From NCBI RefSeq assembly GCF_037038585.1, contig NC_092521.1, positions 50,228,398 through 50,292,397 of the forward strand: 64,000 nucleotides of DNA. Reading direction: 5' to 3'. Below the pieces are notes generated by a model. That model saw only the letters and a list, made by a program, of their open reading frames with translations. It was not told where the DNA came from and ran no database searches. This stretch comes from Patagioenas fasciata (lineage: Eukaryota; Chordata; Aves; Columbiformes; Columbidae). A program made the translations under genes and the position numbers. Shown piece by piece: positions 27,201-39,200 of the stretch. Numbering within the stretch: the first letter of the stretch is position 1; the number at the start of each line of letters is the position of its first letter.

Positions 27201-30200
27201 GTTTATTAAAACCTGGATAAATTTTTTAAAAATCAGCCAGTAGAATGAGCCAAATGACTTGTTCATCTGAGAATGGAAATTATAATTCGGTATTAGGAAT
27301 TACCAATGTTACATTATAAAGAAAGAAACACTTCTGTAAAAGCCCTTACAGGTGAATTTAAGACTGTCTTAAAAAAAAGCTCATTTAGACTGAATTAGAA
27401 TCACACTGTACCATTATCGTTGATGATATAATATTCAAGAACACCATGCATACTACTTATTTTAACCCAGGCAAATAACTTTTTACGACCCATTGCATTC
27501 TCATGAGAATTCGAAAAATTACAACAATAGCCATTAAAAACTTTTTCTACATTTTCTCCTTAAAATTCTAAACAGCTCTTTAAGTAGAGGAATTTCCAAG
27601 ATTTGTTTGAATCCTTGAATATGTGTGCCAATCGAAGAAAGACGCGCATGTAAAAAAGTATACTATATTTTCCTCCATTCCTACCACTACCAGCTCAATA
27701 TAGAATAGTAAAATATTGGAATTACTTGTTAGTTAAATGCAGGACATAAACTAGTAGACATGAAAAACAGATTATGTTCTGAGCAATCATTATGCTGTGA
27801 GCCACACATGTAGCAAAAGATTGTTCTCCCTTTTTGACTCATGAAGAATAAAAATTCCTGTAGTGTGGTAACACCAAGAACACTACTAGAGCCAGGTAGA
27901 TCATCTATCTGAGTCATCCTATATATCTTAAGATGTGTTCAAAGAGATACCAACAACAATCTTCATGTAATCTGAACAGCTGTTTCCAACACAATAGTAT
28001 TTCCTCAGACTAACAGATATAGCTACAGCACCAAAACTTCCTTCAACATGTTTTTCTAGGCTTCAGACTTTTCAGACTGTTTTTCTAGGCTTCTGACATT
28101 ATTTTGAATACTGTCACTATCACTGTGGTTGTCATTGCACATTATGTAGAAGACAGTGAGGTCCCTGCACTGAAGGATCTCTGCGAAAGATTCCCTGCAT
28201 TGTCAGACACGCAATCTTTCTCTACTTGCTGTATAAATTAGTAAAAAAAGGGAGAAAGAGGCAGAAATCTGATGATCATTCAGTATCTAAGCTGAACTTC
28301 TCAGACATGGACCAATGCAGGAGTGGGGTCTAAGGAAATATGAATTGTGCTTAGCACCTGCTCCAGAATGCATTAAAATGAGCAATTCGCTTAACTTGAG
28401 AAGAAAATTGTATGGGTATACCTCCAAATATACTCCACATACATATGCACTATATTATAGATGAGTGTACATATATTCAAATATTCATAGATTGATATGT
28501 GCAAGTATGTGTCTGTTTAAAGACTTGTACGTAAGCTTTTAACCATATACCTGTGTGTGTCTCTATATGTAAGTGATTTAATTCTTTTTTAAGCACGGTG
28601 TGACCCTTGACATCATTGAATCTGCAACATAGTCAGTTTTGATTATAACAAATCCCATTCATTTGTTTTAAATAATTTAGTTAATCAGGTGCTGATTAAG
28701 CATTATTAGAAATCATATATTAGACTTGTGATCTACATTAAAAAATCCTAAATTGTTGCTGAACCAAAACAGTGCTAACATTCCATTCTGCAATATTTGT
28801 AAGTCAGTGCCTGTGAATATGCCTCATTGACATGTCTGGAGATGTTAAGTCTTATCTCTATCATAGTCAACAGGCAGAGCCAGAAGGGAGAAGCTCTCCA
28901 CACTTCACAGTCACTGTTCTGGAAAAAAGGAACATTTCCAGAAATCAAAGGGGAGTCCATTGTCCAGGTTCAATTGGTCCTTGGTCTTTTTGCCAAGGCT
29001 GCAGGCAAATACATCGATTGTCAGTTACTATCCTGAAATGTCTCATGCAGCCACTTTTCCATTGAGATCTGGATAAAGACCAACTCAATGTTGATAATTA
29101 TTTCTTACATATGGCCTATTTCTCCACAGAACACTGAAACTATTCATAAGGGAAAGGATTTGTACGATTCAGATCCCAGCTGTCCAGGAGATAAACATCC
29201 CCTTATGAGCACTGCAACCCAAAGTAGAAAGAACACAGTAGTACTGTCAGCTCTGGAAGGCAACACAGGGAAGTGTTGAGGGTTGAAAGCTATCAGCAGA
29301 GGTCCTGCTTTTACTATATTTAGTTGAAAGTGAGTTATTTAGAACAACATATCACAAAATGAAAGTAACGTGTAGGAATGAGCATGGAAAGGGAGCTGGG
29401 AGAAGTATAAGTACAGGCATGGAGGGAAGGGAGATCAATAAGTGGGAACAAAGGCCTTTCTAAAAGAATGCTGAAGAAGAACCAGAAGAAGGCAGTGTCA
29501 GGAAAATGAAGGACAGCAAGGCTTGCAAGACTTTTTTTTATGTTTTGAGAATAATACCAGATCAACACCAAAAACACATTTTAAAGCCAATGACATAGAT
29601 CTATTCATGCAAACATAAAAAACAAATGCTGAGCCATTCAAAAGGTCTTTAATTGAAGTTTTAGGAAAATACAACACATTGACTACATCTTAAAGGACAA
29701 CATATGAACAAGAAAGGCTGTATTTAGGTTATTTCCTTGATTAAGGCTGGCAGGTCAGCTCAATATGAGCTGCTTGTAGTGTGACCAAGAAATAAATGAA
29801 GCGTGCCTTACCTGATACAACTTTTAGAAAATTCTATCAGACAGCTGCTACTTGATTAGCTGAAGTTGTGTTAATCTAGAGTTCACAGAGATTCACCTTA
29901 CTGCAGTATGAGGCAAAATCAACTAACTTCAAAGCACAGCGTTTTGTGGCATCATACCAAATCAGCTTCCTGTACAAACTGAAATATTCAGAACCAGAGT
30001 TCTCTAATATGAAATGATGCAAGATTCTCTGTGCTGTTGGCATCCCTATTTTGGGGTAATGCAGGGACAATATTGTACCTTCCCCAGCCCTAAAAGCCCC
30101 TTTTGTCCCCAGTGTGAACCAAAGCAGGAGAGTAGGGGTCAGTGTCACTGCACAGGCGGAGCTGTGCAGGGGTTCCAGAGGCTTTGCCTCACTGCTGGGG

Positions 30201-33200
30201 CAGTTCTGTAGGACTGCAGAAGCTTCATGGACTGGTTCTCATGTCCTAATTTGTTGGACTTCTCATTGTTATCATAGAGGTTACACAGTTCCACACTGGA
30301 GCTGGGTCTAATTTCAGGATCAGCGGTAATATAAAGTCTTCAGGAGTCAGGCAATGCAATGCAATGGCTATTTTTGGAAGCTTGTGATAAATCTCCAACC
30401 ACCTTGACAGTTTCTCCCTGCAGGAGAAGGGCCTACAGGCCATCTAATATTTTTCAGAATCACAGTTAAATTAACTGTAGCTTCAGACACATTTTAATAA
30501 ACTATTTCAGTCTCTTTAAGTTAAGAACAATTGGTTTTAATAACAACAATTAGCCAAGGCTGATTAATATTCCCAACAACTATTATTTACAAAGCTATGG
30601 ACATAAAGGATTGCTATCCAATATAAAAATTAAACCCATTAGAAATACCTACTACATCAAAGCAACTCGGAAGATTTGCGAAAGTGCAAGGCTTTTTTAC
30701 AAAACGTTTACAGGTTTTAATCAGCAGATAACATAAAAGCATAAAGTCCTAAACATGCCATCTCTTATCTTAAATTTATTGTTGAGTTTACCTCCCTCCC
30801 CAATAAAGGTGCTAATTTGGACATTACATTCCACTGTGTGCCTTTAATTTACAACAGTGCCTAATAATATTGCTACATAAAAACTATTCAAAATATTAGT
30901 GCATAAGACTTCGCAGAGACTGAGTCTTTCAGCACTATATTATTGCCACAAAAACACAGTGAAAAATGACACATAACTAAAAGCAACAATAAAATTTGTG
31001 GACTACACTTTTTGAAGTGTAACAGTTAGATATTTCTTTTTCATCATACGCTGTCATGCTATCCTAAACCTTCATCTTCTTCTGAAGACAGAGTTCAGAA
31101 AAACACCTTGAGGGGTATTACCATAAAATGTGCTGAGCATTAAGCAAATCAAAGATGAGGGCACACCTGCTAAAATTAGGCAATCCAAAGAGTCAGGGAA
31201 AGGGCAATGAACTTCAGTCAGACATTCTGGAATCAGAAGTATAAAATATGTTGAAAACTACATTGGAAAAATCAGGACCAACTAAAGGAATAAATGAGAT
31301 TTCACTTGATCCAAATATTTCAAACAAGTTAGGAATAGCCACAGTATAAGCACATACGTTAACGCGATGGAGAGAGTGCCTCAGGGATCCACATTAAAAT
31401 TATTATTCAGAAGGACCATGATTGATTAGAATTGTAACCATAGTACAGAAAGTCAGAAAGGGAACTAAAGCAGGACTTTTGCTTTAAGAGTTTTACTTTT
31501 TCTCTCATTAAAAAGTACAGCAAAATGAGCATTTTTCTGGCAGAAAGATTTAACATCCTGATGGGATTTTGACATTCAAAATCACTCCTAGCCTTTGTGA
31601 AACAGAAGCAGCAGCAGGTGAATGTTGTGTTTCAACTCCATGGTACCGAGTGCTCAAACTTCCATCACGGTGCAACCATTCAATTAAATATTGTCTTTAG
31701 ACCATGTTGAAAGGCTCTGTTTGGACTCTACTCTCAGTCTTACAGATACAATGGCAGAAGCGCAGTGAACTAAAAGCTTTTGACGTTGCACTAAATTTTG
31801 CTTCCTCTAATTGTGAATGTTTGATGGCCAACTTACCCGTGCAGGGAAGCAATGACTGAGTTGTATGTACCTTACTCTTTGTCATGTTTTGCACATGCAA
31901 AAACATTTCCATATTTTGTTTGTAAAGAAAGGTGCCTTGTGTCAAAATAAAGAACAGGACAACCACTCAGTGAGGGAAACTACATCCCTGCTATCTTTTC
32001 AATATTACAGCCTGTGGTTCTGCAAGGTATATAGGCACACATCTGACTTCAAGAACATTTATTTTTCCTTAAAAGCCAAAACCTTCATTGCAGCTTACTT
32101 GAGGGGAAATTGCAGCCTGAAAATTTCTGTCTCTGCCAACTACTGAGAAAGTTTGCATGACTAACACACACTAAGCTCTTAATTTTTAGGACTCTGAAAT
32201 AAGGTAAGGTGAATTGGGGTTTACCTGTTTGCTTAAGTAGACTTACTGTGTCACAGTATTTAATTTTCTTCTTCTTCACTATTAGTATTGTGCATTACTG
32301 TATGAATTTGAGGTGTGAGAATATTAGCCAAAATGTCAAAACTGAATCTCAAGTTGAAACAAATCCTGAGATTAAGGTTTAACTGATACAAGATAATGTC
32401 CATGAAAAACAAACAAACAAACAATCACATGAATCCTACTAAACCCTCATCCATTTGCCAACTAAAATTATCCCTTCCTGATCATAAGACCTGCAGTCAT
32501 TTTGACCTTTGTCTTAGGTTTCCCTCATTTCCAAGTAAGTTCAGATTTGCCTTTCCAAGTGGTAACAGAGTAAAGAGAAACACAGCCTCCCGCTGAGAAA
32601 TCCTTCAGTAACTACAATAATTTTGGCACATAGCGGTTGTTCTCCAAGGAGTCCCTTAAGAAGGAGGAACTCAGTTCACATCCTTCCTCTGAAGGAAAGA
32701 GGTTTCTCAGAAGTTCACTCAACATAAAAAAGATAAAGTGTCTGTCAGTAGATCCCCCAAAGAAGCTAAGTACACAGTGGGAACAGAAGTTTTGGATGGA
32801 GCAATGTGCTACGCAAATGAATGATGATGATGCAGAAGTGTTGGTCACAAATATGCTGGACTACACCATAAGACAAATTATAGCCTGCAACCTAATCTTG
32901 AGTCTTGCAGTGACCACAATGGATACAAGTAGCTCAGAAGCTAAGGTCTGCTTTACTGGGAGCTGATTGCCTTCCCACAGCACCCTCCTCTGCATTCAGT
33001 GTCCCTGCTCTGTATGCCCAGCCTGAAAGACACACTTCCCTACAGTTTGCTGGGAAAGATCAACTGAGCAACTCACTTCACAGGAGTGCAAAGCACCAGG
33101 TGCTGCAACACTCCTCAACTGTGCAGTGGAACAGAAAGAGCAATACAACTCAAGAGGTGGTGTCCTCAACCAATGTGAGCACTGTGGCCTAAAAATTCAT

Positions 33201-36200
33201 CAGCTTCTACATAGCTCTCCCTTCTTTTGTGGTACGGTGGAGAAAAGCAAACAAGAAAACAGGCATGTCATTTATTTAATTAATAGAAGAGCAAATTCAA
33301 AAATCACAGCCATTTAGTTTACTGATATTCTCTATCTTAAGTTGTCTGGCCTTTCTGCACTGCTGCTATACTGGATCTAAAAACACCAAATGAAGATATC
33401 CTCAAAACGAAAACCATCCCACTCACGTGAGGGACAGGAGCATTAAAATCTCATGTAACAGAAGACATAAAATAATTTGCACCTGAATCCCCAACAAAAG
33501 GGCAGCTGAGTCTCAGAGAGACATTTTTCCTTAGTTATTCATCCCCTTGCTGTCAACAAAATCAAACACTTATTCAAGAAATCCTGTCCTATATAATCAG
33601 TCAATGAATAGTTCCTACTGTCCAAAATATATATGCATATGTATACATATATTTTGCAGCACCCAACATATATTTATAGTTATATATTTTCAGCTGGCAT
33701 GAACTTGCTGAGTGTAACTAATTTCGCTGGAACAGTGCCCAATTATGGCAGCTGAGAATCCGTCTCTGTGACTTAAAATATAGATACAGAGGCTTTACTG
33801 TTGGCTACTTGATTATCGCCTGCAGAGGAAATATGGGTGTTCATGTTACTGTCACAGTACTAATTCCTATTACACTGGTTTTCCTGTCCTTTCCCTTTTA
33901 GATCATGTTATCAGTATTTTCCTGTCTATCTTGAAGATCTGACTGGATGATAGAGAAACCAGAAGGATCCCTAAGGCAAAAGCAGACTCCAAACAGTATT
34001 CTCAAAATGTGTGTGTAGTAAGAAACCATGAAATCTCCCTCTCTATCGCTGTGCCCATGGAAAAGAAGAATACAAAATGGAAGATAGAGCCCTAGTTTCA
34101 ACACAGCAGTCCCCTCCGTAACCTCAGGTTAACGAGTTACAGTGTTTGTGCAAGAAAGCATGCAGTCATTAAATCTGTGTGATGCCAGTGGCAAGAACCC
34201 AAATCATCAAAATTCCCAAAGGAAAATAATCACTTTAATAAAGTTAACTTGGTGAAGAAATATAGAACACAAACCATACCAAAAAGCTGTGTTGTTCTAA
34301 GTTAAAAACCATCAGTTCAAACATCCCTCCCAATTGCAAAGTTTCTATTTAAATGAAAAAAATGGTCAAACCTCACCCAATAGCTCATGCACTCACCTGC
34401 CCCAGATCTAAAGTGACATTGACTTCGTTGTACTTCAAGCCCATAGAAAGAGGAGGACTTTGCCACCAGCTCTCTGTGCCATCAATTGCGTTGGTTATCG
34501 GGTGAGCTTTACTGGGATCAGCAGCATTGCAATAATCACAAAACTGTCCCTGAAACACAATAAATTAAAAAGATGGTCTTAGCTGAAATCTTATGCATGG
34601 CAGAAACATGTTGCTGTTAATTTAGGTTCTGAACATGAGCGTTGAATCAAAATGTGGCTAAATTTTGTTTCTCTCTTTACGTAGTGTAACTTTTAATGTA
34701 TAAATTATTTCCCTAGCAATTAAAATACACACACCCCAAAACACAATAAGTTTTATGTTAAAAGCTAATATTTCAGAAATCTCTTTAAGGAAACTAGAAT
34801 AACTCTTTATTAATTACTTTATTGATACTTTGGTGAAATTACCTATGTCTTCAGGAAGTTAATGAAACAAATATTCTCAAAACTGGATTAAGACCAACAC
34901 ACAAATCATCCCAAACTCTCCTAAAAGACCACAGAATATCCACATATGTACATAGCCTGATATTAATAAAAGCATAAAACATATTCTGTATGTTACTTGC
35001 CTATAAGTTTGGTGTCACAATTTTATAATACTGCTTTCATTTGTTTCATGCCATTATAATACATTCTGAATCAGAGATTTCTGAACAATATGTACTCATG
35101 GAAAATGCAATGGATCCTATAGACTCTTCCCTTTTTTTTCCTTTTAAAGAATCCCATTGTATCTTCATTTGCAGATGTTGCCACCCAATTTCCAGGCCAC
35201 AACTCCACTCTCCAGAGATGCTCTGATAACATCTCTTTGACAGTCTCTAAACCTCTTTGTACTCTTCTGTACAATAATGATGAACAAACTTGAGGAAACT
35301 TCATTGTCTTTTAATTTGGCATCTTGGCTTGCCCCATGCGCATTATTTTTATCTTCAAGAAACTGCATTTTACTCTCTACTATGATTAGCATTGAAACAT
35401 TGTAATTAGTTAATAAGGGATCTTTTTAGTGTCCCATTCACTTCTTACCCCAGTCACTGGGTGGAGATAATCATTGAAAATGCTAAATTGTGGCAGACAC
35501 AGATCTTTGTAGAACCTCAATAGAAAAATTACATTTTCATTAAATGGCAGTACCATCTTAATGGTTACTTCACTCAGACCCTTGCTTAATCCTGTGAGGT
35601 CCTGACACAGTGTTGGACCCATGTTTTATATAAAGTAATCTTTGCAGCACGTTCTTTATCAGCTAAGCATATTTTCATCAAAAATATATGTAAAATTGTT
35701 TGTTGTTTCCACGACCTATGTTGCCTGGCATTAAGTACTTTCCTACCTTTTAAGTATTAACAGAATCCCACACAACTGCCATTATTTTGTTTGTTACTGC
35801 TGTCAGACTAACCAGTGTAAAATAACTGGAGCAATCATACTTGACCACTTTTAATAGAGGAATAGCACTAGGGCTCTCACATTCTTGCTGAGTTCAGTCT
35901 TGCAAGCTTGGTGAATTTAAGATGCTTATCTCTAGCAGAATTTGTTTAACATCTGCCATAGTTACTAATGGATTAGAAACTACTTCATTGTTTTCATGTG
36001 ATACAAATACACCATTTTGTGTCTTTCAAACACAAAACATAGATGTTTACTGAATATTTCTGCATCAGCGGTAATAATTTCAGCATCTGCATCTAGCAAT
36101 GCTTCCATCCTCATCCTGCTCTTCCAGAAAGCCCAGAATACAATATTGTTTCCAGAAGACATGGCTACTATTACCTATTCTGATTTAGCACTGCAGGTGT

Positions 36201-39200
36201 CAACCTGGCTGAGGGTTAACTCTTGAGAATTCAAAGAGCTGTTCAGAGATTTACTAAACCCCCCTGTATGTAGGTTGGTTACCTATGTCTGGGGTCATGT
36301 TATAACATGATTCTCCTCCAGCTCTATTAGAGAAGGTGCTTTGACTGATTTTCATCCTGACTACAATACAGCAGAACTCTGCTGGATTCAGATGCAGTTT
36401 GCTGAAGCAGACACCATATCAGCCCATGTGAGCTACAGGCAACATTGCCAGTTTCTGCAGTGATAACAAAGAACATCATGCCACTATCTGCAAAATCAAT
36501 ACACTGAGAAATCAATCTACGCACCAACAACTGCAGTTACTATCACATCAGAGCATCTTTCCTGATAAATGCATATTTGGAGTTCTGATATATATATGTT
36601 ACAACAGTACAAACTCCCCTAAATAGTTTTATAATGTGCATGAAACGTGTTCTTCAGATCTAAATTCACATTTACAATTATCAGGCTGGAAATAAACAGG
36701 AAACGCTGCTACAGCAGTTTCAGCTCTGATCTGGAAGCAGCCTCAAAAAAACAGGCTGAATGAGCAGGAAACAATGGGGAGTATTAAATGCAAGCGTAAC
36801 ACTTACATGCACCTATGTGATTTCACTATACCAGAGCACTTGATCTGAACTCAGGATACACCCTTTTTCTTTTTGGGCACATAATTCAAAGGCTTTCATT
36901 GCAACAGCTGGAGTTTCAGTTATTTAAAGTACATTCCAGCAACACTGCCAACAAGGCAGCAAAACAAAAAATGAAAGAAAGTAAATTATTGGGCAGAGCA
37001 GCCCTCCCTGCTTCCCACTGGCAGCATCTCCGGCACGTCGAGCTCAGCCTGGCTGCTCCAAGACACATCTCTATTCCAGGAGAACGGGTCTCAAAACTTT
37101 TATTTTGGCTGCAGTTCATCAGGCAGGCAGGTGTGCATTTGCTGGTGACCTTATTACCCTCCTTGCCCCTGGTTCTCCTGAGTGAAGGAGAAAACTGGAA
37201 CCGCATGAAGGAGTTTGCTGAAATACACCAGTGTGGATCAGAGACACTCAGGGACAAAAATGTCTCACCTGTCAGTTAATAGGAAGTGTCAACAATGAAG
37301 CATTTTTTCACTATTGAATACCTAGCAGCTCTGTGCCCACTGGCACGGCAGGACAGGTATGCAGTTAAACTTTAATTCACACCGGCACACCACTGTGCAT
37401 AGATTGCCAGACAAAATCAGGCATGCCATTTATCTATCAGTTGCTGAAATATTTTACACTGCAGTGCATTTCCTCACTCAACACTGTTCTTATTAAGTCA
37501 TTGTCCCTCTGGCCAATGCGCTAAATAAGGGAAACACAATGCTTTCCACAGCCTATGTCCAGCATCACCTTCAGAGCCTCAGTTGAGCTGCCCATGAAGG
37601 GACTGTCCACCCCACCGATCACCTCATGAAAGAGCTTTAAACGACTTCCAAACACTTTTCTGGATTTGTCAGGTACTACAACCTTCACTAAAAGACACAC
37701 CGCCAAATCACAAGCTGAATGAGAGAGGTCAATGGCAGAGCAGTGGAAATTAAGCTCAGGCTGCTCTTCCTCTCCTTGCCCTATTTTCAGTGCTCAGGAT
37801 AGCACTGGCAACAGAGCTGTCTGCTCCCTTCATTAGACTGAGGATCACCCTCCACACCTTCTTTCCAGTTTCTATATTCATGGAGCAACAGCTGCAATTC
37901 AGCCTTGTAGAGACACCAAAAAGTGAGTGACTCAAGTGTACAGCATTTAACTTGAACTGGCCTGACACAGTGACTATTACACCTATCACTTTATATAAAA
38001 GCCTCGTGACCCTCCCTCAGACTCTTAAGAAACAACACGTGAATACTTATGCTGATTTTAAATCCTTCCATGTAAGCTCAGCATCTGTAAGAGTTTAATA
38101 CACTTCTCTCAAATTCTTCATGAAAGAAGAGATTCTCTTATTTGCAGTGTCTTTGAACTTGTGAGGTGGAGTGGCTTGATAATACATACATTGTGCTGTT
38201 ATTGCATTTTCCATAGCTGGATTTCCCTGGTGTTTTGACTTTCCAACCATTCTTGAACCACAACAACTACTGGTAAACCACAGAAGTATTCATGTTATGT
38301 ATCTCAATGGGGCTTTGTTAAAACTGGAGAGAGAAGCTGCTGTACCCACACTTACACAAATGCTGTAAGAGGCACAACATGCTTCCTTGTGCCTTGAGGT
38401 ATCAGTAGTCCTTCTGGGAACATGAACGATAACTGCCCTCTAACCTAGGACCTGTAAGGCAAATATTTAACAAGAGGAACTCTCCCCCTTTCCAGCCTCT
38501 TCCTACATACAGCAAACCTTCATTTCAAGTTGGATGTTAGTATACTAAGGGAATAATTACAAAAAACATCAGTGGTAATGTGCATCACACAACAGGCTTC
38601 GTACTGCTTGCTTGACACATTTATCTGATGTTTGCTTTGGCTGGCTCTTTTTATACTGTGATTTCTGATAGTCCAAGGCATGTTAGTATGAGATTCCACT
38701 GCAGCAGTGGGCTATAGCATGTTGCTGAGAGATTATTTGGCTTGCTGTTCACCTGGTGGCACAGTTGTTTCAGGTAACTTTAAACATGGGTGTTGAATTC
38801 AAAATGGAAGAACGGATGCCTAAACTTCAGAGGTGTGCTAGAAACACAGGACCAAGCAGTTTCCTGATCATCATAAGCTCTTTTTGTAACCTTAGTTTAA
38901 GCATGTAATACTTGTCATCCAGTTTTCCTATTAGTTAAACTGTATTATACTCAGCCTGTGAGTATCTCCACAGCGCTTTGAGCTTTTTATGATGGATGAC
39001 ACTACACAGATGTGAGGTAAACCGAGATTTCGTGGTGAGGCAGGGAGGCACGGCAGAGAGGAGTTCAGAGCAGGGCACACTGCTGGCTGTGCCTGCCTGA
39101 TGAACTGCGAGGGGAGGCTGCATGATGGTGCATGTTCCCTTCTGGCACATGACAAAGACTATATATGCTACAACTTCTTAGTCCTCTCTCCCTCTCTTGA

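Noticed and set aside
36899-37279. Overlapping frames of 113 and 126 codons on opposite strands in LAMA3 intron 1
   Set aside because: Mutually antisense, no recognised domain, no splice context.
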